This document shows, in pieces, positions 9,601 to 16,200 of a DNA stretch of 64,000 nt (position 1 is its first letter; every line of letters starts with the position of its first letter). Below the pieces are notes generated by a model. The model worked only from the letters and a program-made list of their open reading frames with translations. It made no database searches and had not been told where the DNA came from. Location of the stretch: positions 1 to 64,000 of the forward strand of contig JBDREX010000009.1 in NCBI GenBank assembly GCA_043819345.1, given 5' to 3'. The stretch is from CAYRDK01 sp043819345. GTDB lineage: Bacteria; Omnitrophota; Gorgyraeia; Velamenicoccales; Velamenicoccaceae. Made by a program: the position numbers and the translations under genes.

Positions 9601-10236
9601 ACAACCTCCCAAAATATACCAATCATAACGGCCAGCATTACCTACAGATTCGTCAAAAACAAAATCAGCATGAACAGAAACTACATAACTATCTACTTGA
9701 CGCACAAGACAACGAATATGTTCTCTAAATCTCAAACAGCCTGATCTTTTTAACTCTAAAATCTTTTCCTTTTGCTCATTTAATCTCTCATAGTGAACCC
9801 TGTAAAATGTACTCACAGACACATTTCCGATAGCAGCGAGTCTTTTTTCCACTTCTATCGGTAAAACAGAGCTTGAACACCTATCATTTTCTTCCTGCAT
9901 AAGAGCCGTAACACGCTGAATAACATCTTTCAAATGCTTGACCCAAGCACTCTTGAAATACCCCTTATCCTTAATAAGATAATGCGCGAACCTTCTATTT
10001 CTTCTCACCATATCCTTATTAATGAGCTCTTTTGTCTTTTTTTCAGCCTCTTCCTTTGTCAAATCAGCATACCGCTCTCCTTCAATTCTTTTAATCCAAA
10101 GAATCTTTCTCTGTGTTGCCGGATCTGATTCTACTAATATCCTGATATCTGCAAGTTCTCTTAACGCTTTAATATCCAAAGCCCACTCGGCCTTTAAAAT
10201 TACAACATCTCCTTTGTAAAATTTAAAAGCCTGCAA
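661..10236 (-). CDS. Giant mosaic protein, downstream segment (separate frame, 3' end cut by IS3)
   Basis: An uninterrupted frame of 3,191 codons. As an independent gene it would start at TTG 10236, which has AGGAG five bases upstream, but its first ~80 residues are the C-terminal half of a P-loop kinase whose N-terminal half ends the upstream frame, so it is probably the continuation of the same gene. Units in order: kinase C-half, unknown helical region, HTH/recombinase-like, linker with membrane segments, unknown, cobalamin/radical SAM, membrane segments, CrtO-like, cysteine-peptidase-like, xylose-isomerase-like TIM barrel, transglutaminase-like, SAM methyltransferase. Ser-Ser-Pro tags separate most of them. 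The final methyltransferase is incomplete: at 680/679 the sequence enters the IS3 terminal repeat, which adds a few codons and TAG. Normal stop and C terminus are therefore missing. Confidence 0.9.
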   Translation of the reverse strand: MQAFKFYKGDVVILKAEWALDIKALRELADIRILVESDPATQRKILWIKRIEGERYADLTKEEAEKKTKELINKDMVRRNRRFAHYLIKDKGYFKSAWVKHLKDVIQRVTALMQEENDRCSSSVLPIEVEKRLAAIGNVSVSTFYRVHYERLNEQKEKILELKRSGCLRFREHIRCLVRQVDSYVVSVHADFVFDESVGNAGRYDWYILGGCLLLRMCHILMNELKLIKTRNLNSRELTEPFQRVKELGQMSFALSGERGIDNFLWVLRTLAREHYRHFQKTIVEPQLYGKYISYEQSLFSQEAIVDFINLFGFLEGIFVLDLDGRDPATSFLRNDIGCDLAIGCVTPIAGDLCVYLETIRNFIRAAKNSGFLPNEITDDTNNSGYHMFSSPLVLNNRKNRDGSVFLSSLLFAASELNRIKPSLFLSSYFLLSSPLEKDIIRGKCATVSKNNFGRRILMVSQKVLERWGNTPKGHDFVIECLREIGKTEYCPEEYIMAFEVLYYEGLLTSVRFWTPEKLWRLYLHFPDCTNKELGEMLKTTTESVSTYLNILGWHRAIVTEHDKALKIIEEMRGLRKSTQEIVDYLNSLGLKTKHGKSYNVKVLEGLVRRGKIGHVRGAYKKKEDVSQPVGKKADNGELDKTGSSVLVFISANIGYLLQRFSFDYYQRECNRTILVVGSFKHLIDFHCVAIYGFLPLFFIWGEVFCILSHEFNAHTEERADQKNNMDLSSGCEDDSTSKCSSSIENMIMEDSWFLKERELVRKLSSLKTCSFTRQEIFRRFLDRYMPREIKVLSFGADIEVLKYRIVLMSVLRIIRKITPGGVISPSTRKFYKGKEVLFNQVYAYWLNEGFCADASEAIKIAYHPLYYMEERSKIDIVRLAYKTLAEYAFYECKMRDELDEYLGELKQVFYPELESQKPFFTDRQEMPRTDLNLFDPLNYRIFVKTMICYRDIESLEVASFSLATCEHPHMAESCGYIMEVPDEDIVLRCRYDLWSGSDKTEADLPMIRWRLNYVNCYNLWDLMSCLLEKTYNEIIARMKKAKIIGIVIDSRAGDKEKRWAMREAVDRSIPVIEIGDNPHVVYRPFSDGGMDQEKTSSSVKASSVFSMDNVLSPIFESVQFVRGKFSVMMRRNKGCVCKDILLIGLVENQYSYTLSKLAACLRQQGLTFDIALCRQINYQAYQKLQDEFLRKNHYRAIEISVLSLFFEHALLMAKSINADYPGAKIVLGGRGVSLLHARSLEKEKKLMEEYSFVQALFLGDSEESLPAYLAAIKGKKDLSGLQGVTYREGKEVVYGSIIQLKELDQYPFALRSQNLKVNSEEEFESSRNCHGNCCFCATPEIYLDKRWYARSAVSVVGEIKDVLIRRPFAHILSFLDDNFLGGGRRADDRLRQIYELFQKEKFSFCERIRRAFNVMSFYKEVGIRKVLYLAFKAIFVAQISERLEILKNQGRLVQIHFQTRSDDIIRAQAVLEKAAPFIGRIDVGIECMSNRQLDRFKKGTTAEKNLLAAAILEQLGIVRAYFLLIIVPLLSKEEIEENMANLFNPENFDMLIHFIDFDNSIHYDDEREKNYPDCVIGFRRVLSVLGRDNTYSDYVVGIAMVHYLRYLRGKEIAIFQEEKEAFCLIMARLYGVARDIYVGIENMDFVLNSATFKERVDAAHKVFYYDCITLYQKIYAHTGVHIREHGLLSSPLTKNTKNGHKKGDGLVFSYENISSPSMSYESCFVFRVSVLAVMLNSLFFCLERPNAYGFIHGPPLDFCLYSSQREPFLAIQFCCSSFSSPLKDRHFTLVFKTIRSIFSKKIQFLKNCPWIVGFGIVILFSLYRYLFGAYFHFVPQSLLFRLDHGYLNDFLAPLTGSSIYTLIFTLFPLDPETDEIDDTDRVLRGVVLLQCCAFILNEMVQIYFPTPGEWGTFYDIYVFILSTLIFLLLPTKKWLEKFHRERLASYQKIRGDYQVGVKSDKNSDGKRSSSVRQNTNENDTILSSSPLLLKSKRLLFRYRKVGLYRAQRFFFKHGIMNGTYLRTVLRGRKHIGNVIYEEFIKNAWCSEIAHFLFALCSVIVIVPCVAQGLKGFFAFVIYSIAGLFGASNILLVLIHNDNRIRVARILRHQKNRELTKHRYRKESQDITSGSPIFLVHHVFREWMREYIENMPYNSIAPVFLASGLSSPDRLGGNCIYQAQRFKDAISGIVHFDSEEHKIYYLVERSSRHPAVIVDLKDYGRIYYDPYLMQIEPVVVPEVGERTIAEAYPYKHRMMSKIKLERDSSGVLIVRKFIAQRPNKYMLTHRIHFNLNIDVFYELPSLSDPVIAFRPELRFLSIRAVIGDDMLGCGYSIADRSFFGLDFSHERISSDDIRLKAILGIMGCVFNIKTRDIEAYLREGVDLYHKRVLSMQPQSIRADPKIWGVVVRNNSSSPIGAYEGYGDALMTIGIQNRGGRRHVGERMQVVKANRMNAFEFYFDSQHRFTPEMFSPDWKKVFKQEAKGAKIIPQVHAYGNPLFIQNIGNLLDTVQFASDIGARVITQHLSEPGRKFAEAMRPVFSKARDCGVKIGIENMSNYGLLNGERVWLRGEDVVRSLNRTFEYLGDYLDVAGITYDSGHAGVFLGEPADFPIVSDYDPLSLLNELDPQIPYYNVHLHGSSYDACGYETHLSILHNKFVNEQIAKIVRVLICEKKYKGAFILEYNASDYMADIAFLRELACVCGYFSSPLWPSEIDFLDYNLLFSQPKAAFIKSYIHQYETVAWKILKMFLKDGFTDEVLGQGLICKEFFYALARALSEVFHVCFGRSLGTGFCVDGGFVDVKDRTPFGHFWVIYYEGGLPLLLIDPTRVQIDSFYDCKIYVKPYRLVQKEYVSVASYVVKACSPEQITHISHYFDRYYKSALQAIYFVSGGTRQGEAIILYLQKLFLNRSALSSLYTDFQIQLLDQINRALIKEMITVPTDREIAIWGNKLVEHFSFMPKPSSPIKIDPAVNREIKKMQAMRVAPKDFQNWWDVVQDVSCKYWQREGMNAFFEVPYRNTANWQFICEACFSVFMRLRFFEQKGLLGKEEKIYFLDIGPGNGLSLRRFLDEFERLCLKERKDYYQRLGFVLGDISENVLSDIQKRGILGKHQAKVEMCVLDALSPALGWDIYSKERVSLLGKNFMLVRCNYLCTCLLATMLERVSPGVYEIQKVHMSIDDNGEPGITCDLPPN
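680..1343 (-). other. SAM-dependent methyltransferase, truncated by the IS3 insertion
   Basis: FQNWWDVVQDVSCKYWQREG and a helical N part, then IYFLDIGPGNGLSLRRFL (motif I), LGFVLGDISENVLSDIQ (motif II), VEMCVLDALSPALG (motif III) and NFMLVRCNYLCTCLL (motif IV region). After about 220 residues the sequence runs into the IS end at 680/679, so the C-terminal strands and substrate part are absent. The remainder should lie beyond the IS, left of the window. Confidence 0.7.
1357..2112 (-). other. Transglutaminase-like domain 2
   Basis: VLGQGLICKEFFYALARAL (Gln and Cys at the start of a helix), GHFWVIYYEGGLPLLLIDPT (His followed by Asp after a strand) form the Cys-His-Asp pattern of transglutaminase-core proteins. 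The ends are helical (SALQAIYFVSGGTRQGEAII). Possible protease, amidase or crosslinking enzyme. Lies between tags FSSPLW (2124) and PSSPIK (1356). Confidence 0.55.
2125..2991 (-). other. Xylose-isomerase-like TIM barrel (AP endonuclease 2 family)
   Basis: About 290 residues, typical for PF01261. Successive strands: FEFYFDSQHRFTP, KIIPQVHAYGN, QFASDIGARVITQHLSEPG, GVKIGIENMSNYG (metal-ligand Glu), AGITYDSGHAGVF (Asp/His), IPYYNVHLHGSSY (His) and GAFILEYNAS (last Glu). All usual metal ligands are present, so an active sugar isomerase/epimerase or endonuclease IV-type enzyme is plausible. Flanked exactly by tags SSSPIG and FSSPLW. Confidence 0.8.
3010..3840 (-). other. Cysteine peptidase / transglutaminase-like domain 1
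   Basis: GGNCIYQAQRFKDAI (nucleophile Cys helix), SRHPAVIVDLKDYGRI (His strand) and YYDPYLMQIE (Asp strand) give a Cys-His-Asp order as in transglutaminase-like folds and arylamine N-acetyltransferases. The C-terminal half is beta-rich (IHFNLNIDVFYELP, LRFLSIRAVIGDD). Starts after SGSPIFLVHHVF and contains a tag variant LSSPDR near 3740. Ends at SSSPIG (3006). Confidence 0.5.
3860..4270 (-). other. Membrane unit resembling CrtO-type acyltransferases
   Basis: NAWCSEIAHFLFALCSVIVI, then KGFFAFVIYSIAGLFGASNI and LLVLIHNDNRIRVARILRHQK. The E-x-x-H in the first helix and a late N-R-x-R basic motif after a membrane helix are the hallmarks of the glycosyl-4,4'-diaponeurosporenoate acyltransferase (CrtO) family. 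Short and divergent; tentative. Confidence 0.4.
4290..5080 (-). other. Membrane region with HGPP/SSPL linker (VanZ-like C part possible)
   Basis: Opens with SVLAVMLNSLFFCLERPNAYG and IHGPPLDFC, then tag FSSPLK (4899). Hydrophobic segments follow: WIVGFGIVILFSLYRYLFG, GVVLLQCCAFILNEMVQIYF and YDIYVFILSTLIFLLLP. NEMVQIYFPTPGEWGTFYDI recalls the E-x-x-Q-x-x-h-P-x-R/G-x-x-x-x-x-D motif of VanZ-like proteins. Ends at tag LSSSPLL (4287). Confidence 0.4.
5170..6870 (-). other. Cobalamin-binding-type radical SAM enzyme
   Basis: An N-terminal B12-like Rossmann part (ILLIGLVENQYSYTLSKLAAC, YRAIEISVLSLFFEHALLMA, AKIVLGGRGVSLLH) is followed by the radical SAM core with RNCHGNCCFCATPEIY, whose CX3CX2C (6249-6226) binds the 4Fe-4S cluster. 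ILSFLDDNFLGGGRR and DVGIECMSNRQLDRFKKGT match later barrel strands of this family. The B12 His motif D-x-H-x-x-G is missing. Class: methyltransferase or ring-forming enzymes; substrate unknown. About 560 residues, normal size. Ends at tag LSSPLT (5169). Confidence 0.8.
6905..8340 (-). other. Linker with hydrophobic segments and an unrecognised domain
   Basis: First an atypical, Cys/Phe-rich stretch (LVFISANIGYLLQRF, FHCVAIYGFLPLFFIWGEVF, LSSGCEDDSTSKCSSSIEN) like other tag linkers. Then about 350 residues, mixed (EAIKIAYHPLYYMEERSKID, IIGIVIDSRAGDKEKRWAM, IPVIEIGDNPHVVYRPFSDG). It ends in serine-rich TSSSVKASSVFSMDNVLSPIF, a degenerate tag at 6900. Confidence 0.35.
8370..8925 (-). other. HTH plus site-specific-recombinase-like helical module
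   Basis: TNKELGEMLKTTTESVSTYLNILGW is a probable helix-turn-helix; ALKIIEEMRGLRKSTQEIVDYL followed by NSLGLKTKHGKSYNVKVLEGL and VRRGKIGHVRG resembles the Recombinase domain (PF07508) of large serine recombinases (I-x-x-x-L-N-x-x-G-h-x-T-x-x-G-x-x-W/Y...h-h-x-N-x-x-Y-x-G). The catalytic resolvase domain is absent. Confidence 0.45.
9070..9985 (-). other. Unrecognised helical region
   Basis: About 300 residues, mostly helices (CLLLRMCHILMNELKLIKTR, FLWVLRTLAREHYRHFQK) with a short motif IFVLDLDGRDPATSFLRND. Ends at tag FSSPLV (9069), with a second tag LSSPLE (8940) 40 residues later. Confidence 0.3.
9990..10236 (-). other. C-terminal half of the split P-loop kinase
   Basis: VVILKAEWALDIKALRELAD, then IRILVESDPATQRKILWIKR and RRNRRFAHYLIKDKGYF. 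This aligns with LILFSGGW...YTEIRVFKEVDERLRWYYL of the intact copy (about 23870-23750) and with the uridine-kinase pattern of strand, D-h-x-I-h-h and an Arg-rich lid. It makes no sense as a protein N terminus, which is the main reason to join this frame to the upstream one. Confidence 0.6.
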
Positions 10237-10250
10237 TAAATCTCCTGTTT
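10200..10250 (-). promoter_or_regulatory. Frame junction: U UUA AAU heptamer, AGGAG and TTG start in a 37-base overlap
   Basis: In the upstream frame the codons CTT TTA AAT TTT contain T TTA AAT (10227-10221), a canonical X XXY YYZ heptamer in the correct phase, six sense codons before TAA. A -1 slip there reads on as FYKGDVVILKAEWAL of the downstream frame. AGGAG lies 14 bases upstream of the heptamer, and the same AGGAG is five bases from TTG 10236, so reinitiation is also possible. The downstream frame is open from just after a TGA near 10255. A third option is a single-base deletion near 10247-10255, which would restore ...DVDII-INAETGDLLQAF. Sequence alone does not choose between them. 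Confidence 0.6.
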
Positions 10251-13200
10251 CAGCGTTAATATAATATCAACATCGGGATTGTTTAAATAATCTTTTAAAG
10301 AACTCTGAAGTGTTTTGTTGATATTCTCAAGAATCATGCGCGCGTATATTTTATTTTTTCCATCCCAAACTTCCTGTATTCGTTTCCTTTTCTCAAGCAC
10401 AAGATCTTCAGGCACGAAAGCTTTCAGAGACATTTCTTGAGCCACATCAAAACTTATAACATCAACCCCAGCTACTCTTTCAATCTTGCCGTTTTCCCGC
10501 GCTATCTTTAACTCTGTCGCACAAAGCCTCAGCCGTACACCAAACATATGGCGATAAATCGGCATTAATATCTTTCTCTGTAAATAAATAGCTTCTTTTA
10601 AAGAGGTAAACCAGCCGTCAAATTCATATTTACTAAAAGGATAAGCTTCTTGAGCATACTTATCACGTTGATCTACAGGATAGAGAAGATTATCGCCATC
10701 CAGTAAAAAAATGCGTGATTGCTTTATCTGTTGGCCTGATAAACCTTTACAAGCTATCTTTCTTTTAAAATAATCCATCACTCTTCGTGAAGACATATTT
10801 TTTCCGGAAAATGCCTCCCCGCCCCAAATAAGCAAAACCGCCTTCTTTCTATTTTTCGCTCTAATTCTTGCAACATCCCTCCAAATCTTGCCAGGTGCGG
10901 TTGTAAACTTCTCATTGGCTCTTACAATATCTTTATGACCAAATATAAGCCCTGAGTTAATAAAACAAATGAGCCGAAAAAGAAAAATACTTAAAAAATG
11001 CCCGGCAAAAGCCATAAAGAAAATAATAATACCCGCATAACGCCGGCCATTATTTTCAATAGCCTGAGCTATTTTTTTATTTCCACAGAAAATTTTCAAA
11101 TATAATGGCCGTGGAGCAAAAACAACATCAAAACCTTTTTTCTGATATTTGCGGATTTCCCAATAGTGGCAAAAACTATGCAAGAACATACAAACCACTA
11201 ACGCAGGAGCAAAATAGGCAAAAACATAAAGACAAAAACTTCCCTTAACAAGATAACAATGATAAACAGAATAAATAAGGCCGGCAAAAGATCCCGCAAT
11301 AACACCAAGACAACTTTTTACAGAAGAAGAGACATTAGTCAAAAAATAAGCTTCAAATGAACCATCCCAAACCCCCGTAACAGGCTGTTTAAGTGGCGAT
11401 GACCCGATCTGGCCTCTGTAGAGATTAGGCATGGTGCTCACAATGCTTTCCACACGATGCTGGTTTAGCAGCTTTACAAAAACGTCCTTTGCACCGTAGC
11501 GCGCATCTAACCCCTCTCTATTTTCAGAAGGAAATACATATTTTTCAAAAGTATAATAACCTTCCATGGCCACTCTTTTGGCATTTATAACTGCATCAAA
11601 AATATAAAATTCGCGCAACCGATAATCATCAGGAAAGCATTGGGCCATATCACCATTAAAACAAGAAATAAATCCATACTGATTGTTACCCAAAAGCATC
11701 ACCCTGGATTTTTGACGAGCCCGATTAAAAACTACAAAACTTCCGGGAATAAGTGGTAGTAATTCTATAGGATAAGGACATCGCCAGAGATAGCAAGAAA
11801 TCCCTTGATATTCTTGGGTCGGATAAATATCAATCTCTCTTATTTCTCCTTTGGGTGTAAACTCAACAAGCAGCCGAAATAAACCCCTATCCTGACCCTG
11901 AACATAAACAACATCCAGACATTTTGGCAGCCAGTAAAAATTCTGCCAATCACGAGAAGCTCTCGCATCATATATTTTTTCCAAGCCCTGAATAACCAAA
12001 TCTATCGCGTTTTTTCGCTCCATCCCTTCCGGAAAGAAAGTTCGAAATGTATTGGTCCCGTAAACATCCTGAAAAACAGGCATGTGTTTTGAAACAATTT
12101 CCTGAACTATTTCTCTATTAATAGACCTTCTGATCACATAAGGCGCCTGTTTTGCATACAATATCTCATCTATAGCCCAATTGTACCATCTCACTGGAAA
12201 AGCAAAAGATGGTGAATCATCGTCCTCCACCCTTAGTGACAAATATGGCGAAAACTCTCTTTCGCAATCCGCTCGGGCAAACTGCCGCAAAGCATCTTTA
12301 GATGCTTGATCATGCGTAATCATCTCCTGTATCGCTAAAGAAAACATCCCTGTGCATTTCAAACGTGTCCCCATATTCTCAAAATAATCAATAGCCTTTT
12401 CTGCCACAGCAATAGCATTAAACTCATCATCACCATATAATCTGCCCAAGGCAACAAGGATATCAAAAAACGTTTTAAAATAGTGCGTAAGAACAAAAGA
12501 CCGGCCCGTATCAACATATTCACCCGGATTATCAGCAAGCCTTTTTAAAATCTTGAAGGCCCGCTGATACCACCCTAGACTAAAATTCAGCATAGCCTGA
12601 AGAATATAGCCTTCCATGCTCCTGGGAAGGCACCGAACCATCTTATTGGCATACTTAAAAGCTTTAGAAAAATCCCCTAAAGCATAATAAATACGAAAAA
12701 AGTTATTTAAAAAGTAGATGCAGCCAACATTTCTTCCTTTACACTGTCCGCCACAATCAAGAAAACTTACGTATTTTTGAAAATATTTTTCCAGCAACTC
12801 TAGAGCAGACGGCAATTCATTGTTTTCTATCTTCTTATCTATACCGGTCAAAAAACAAATCGGCATTAAACCAGCTTGGTCATCACCATTAAAACCATAA
12901 AACAATTCTTCTCTGGCCTGAAAATCACCTAATCTCAATAGAATCGCTGCTAAAGTTAATTTTAGATTTTCATTATCGGGATCTTTTTCAAGTTCTCCCT
13001 CCACATGCTCCTTAGCATGGCACAACACATCACCTTTAAGCAAAGTTTCCACCCAATAAACAGAACCCAAAGATGCGAAAGGATTTAATTCCCTTATTTT
13101 TTGGGCAATAATTTTTTTCTCATCATGTCTCCTAACATCCTGCGCAATAAACCATAAGATGTTCCAGTAAAAAAGCGATGTTGAATCCCGCTCCAAGAGG

Positions 13201-16200
13201 ATTCTCAATCTATCCAAGGATTGAGTGGAATCCCTGCGAATATCAACAAAAACCAGTTGCAAAACCTGACAGTATTCATTTTTCGGATAATGCTCTAAAA
13301 GCCACTCCACCCTTTCCGGAATCAGACGATACATCTTTAAAGTCTTCAATAACAAAATCTCTAAAACCCTATTATTTAAAATTACCTCGCCTAAAACATC
13401 CTCGCAGAAAGTACCTATTTTCTCAATTCTCTCTTGTGTCTCTCTTACCCAGCTAAAGCTTTCCAAAGGCGTCGCCATCCAATAATGACAATTAGCAATC
13501 TCATAACTGATCCGGGGGTTTTTAGAAGCCAAAGCATCTACAGTGCATAAAACCAAAAGCCTACGCCTCATATCCGGCTCCTCCATCGCTTCACTAAAAG
13601 ATTGCCAGACATCAACAGGCATAATACCTTCCATAATTCTCCCTGGAAGCGCCTCAAGCTCTTCTTCTATCTCGCTCTGCAAATCTATGAGCTGCCATGC
13701 TAAACGGTCCAACTCCTCCACAAAATAACGCACACCCTCAACAGCAATAACTGTTTCACTTAGAAAATAGCCGTATAAAGTAAACCATTTTTTTTCATCA
13801 ACAAAAAGTTGCTTGAACTTCCGTATTTTTTCTTCAAGGCTTAAAGTGTCAAAAATACCATTACAGCGAATTTGCCGCAATTGTTCACAAACACTGTCCA
13901 TCTTGAAAGAAAAATCCAGATTACTCTGCCTAATGGTCAAATAACGGCACTCAAAACCATACGCTTTTAAAAATATAGACAAACACGCTTGAGCCTTTCC
14001 CATGCAACTGAGCATGAAATAAATTACCCCTCCGCCAATAATTTCATTAGCTGAAACAATATTCATCCGAGCCTTTTCTAGCTTCTGTACGACAGAACAC
14101 CTTTGCCCTTCTAAGAGATCATAAAGGCGCCTAACCCCAGGAGAAATTAAAACAAGCTCATAAACATAGCCCGCATATGTTTTAGAAAGTTTCTGCGCGA
14201 GCGAATAGTCTCCTATCTCAAAAGATAAAGAAATTCCTTTCATATATATGCATGCTAAAGCATCCCGGCCCTTATCTTTTAATACTTTTTCACACAAGCG
14301 AATAAGAGAAACCATGGCGCGCTCTATGCTATCCTGCCAAAATACATCACAAAACACCTCTCTATAAGATAGCCCAAATACTTGAACCATTTTTACCTTC
14401 TCTTCCACAAACCGACATCTGGGCCCACCTTGCGTTTCTATACCCATTTTGCGCATCGCTTTTCTTAATCCATCCGGCCTAATCTCCAACAAATACGCCA
14501 TTAAAGCTGTCGGAAAACCCTTCGCCTGCATTTCAAGAATACGCTTTTCTTGTGACGTCCGAAACTCTTCACCCCTTTTTCTATTACTCTCTACGATAAT
14601 ATCACTTAAGCCTCTTTTCCCCCTCACATCAGGATATTTTTTTAAAAAATATCGCAATGTATAACGGGTTACACCTAAAATTCTCGCGGTCTCAGCTATA
14701 TTGTCTCCTGATTGCTTAAAAGCCTCCGTAACATTTTCCACCGTTAACTCACTGGGTTCCTTTTTATCAAGAACATTTGGATTCCTTTGTACAAAATACC
14801 GCAGCTGGTCATACGTACATCCTAAGCCCTCTGCTGCTTTCGTTTTATTACCTCCTGCCTCACGTAGTGCTCGACGGACATTTTCTTCTGTCAATGTAAT
14901 TGAAGAAGAAACAACCTTTCCATAAAACCCACGGTCAGGAATCCGCGGAATAAACTTTTTATTCTTCGGCAGAGAATCCAGACTTTGCGCGAACAGCAAC
15001 ATTTCTCTAGCAGCGATACCTGTTGAATCATTTTTTTGTGCTTTTTCTAACAAAAATTCAAAGCTTTTTTTACTGTTATCCATTCCATAAACCATCCCAT
15101 AAGCAGCAAATTTTCTAATTTCATTTATTTCAATTAACGTCTTCCCTTGGAATAGTTCACATTCATCCCCAAAAAGCATTTCAAGATAACCAGCGCCTTG
15201 TTTAAATTGCCCCAATGCATAACAAACCGCGTATTGCGTTGAAGACCGAACTTCATTAAAAAGAATGCCTAAAAGTGTTTTGATCCCTTCTTTTGTATGA
15301 TGAAGGCCACAGGCACAAGCGCACTTCATCAAATAGGATGAATTCTTATCAAAGAATATACCTAATAATTGACGACGGCCTCTTTCGCCTGTCAGTCCTA
15401 TTTCAATCGCAATAGCCTCCTGTGTTATGAAAGTAGATCTTTTATCTTTTAGATACCGAAAAAGTATTCCAAACTTGCCAATAGACATAAAACGGCTAAC
15501 AACACCTCGCTTAGTTTTCAAATCATAATCATATTTATCATTTAAGATAGCAATTAGGGCTTGTTTTTCTTCTTCGGAAATCAATTCCGGCCGCTCCTTG
15601 TAATGAATAGGGCTGCTAGAACTCTGCGAGCTATTCGACAATCTCAAGATCAATGAAGGAAACTTGAAAGCCTCTTCTCCTGGCCTGGCGTTCAGATACT
15701 TTCCTTTTTTCTTTTTTTGCGCAAGAAAATAATCTATGTACTTCCAATCCTTTTTGGCCTCAATCCAAACCAACACCTGCTGAACAGCAGCCTTGCGCCC
15801 TTTTGCCAAATCTAAAATACGATATATTTCTTGCTCTTTTTTCTCTTCACTCAAGAGCTTTGCTGTCAAATTCAACGCCTCAATAAAATCATTGCGGCTA
15901 AGATACTTTTCAATAAGGCTTGAGGTTTTTCTATCCAGAACCAAGTTATTCTCTTTATCAGCTTCATGATCAACGTGGCTGCTAAAACCTATCCTTTTTA
16001 TAAATGGACTTTCTGCGGCAACTAATTCACTAGAAAATGGCATTCTCTTAGTAAAAAGCATGCTCAAAAAAACAAAAACAACAATATAAGGAGTTACCCC
16101 GGCAGCGTATAAACTTTTTGCTAAAAAGGGTTTGAAGGCGACAGACGCAGCAATGCCAATGGCCAACAAACTTGCCTTGATCTTCCCGGACAAGAGCCTA

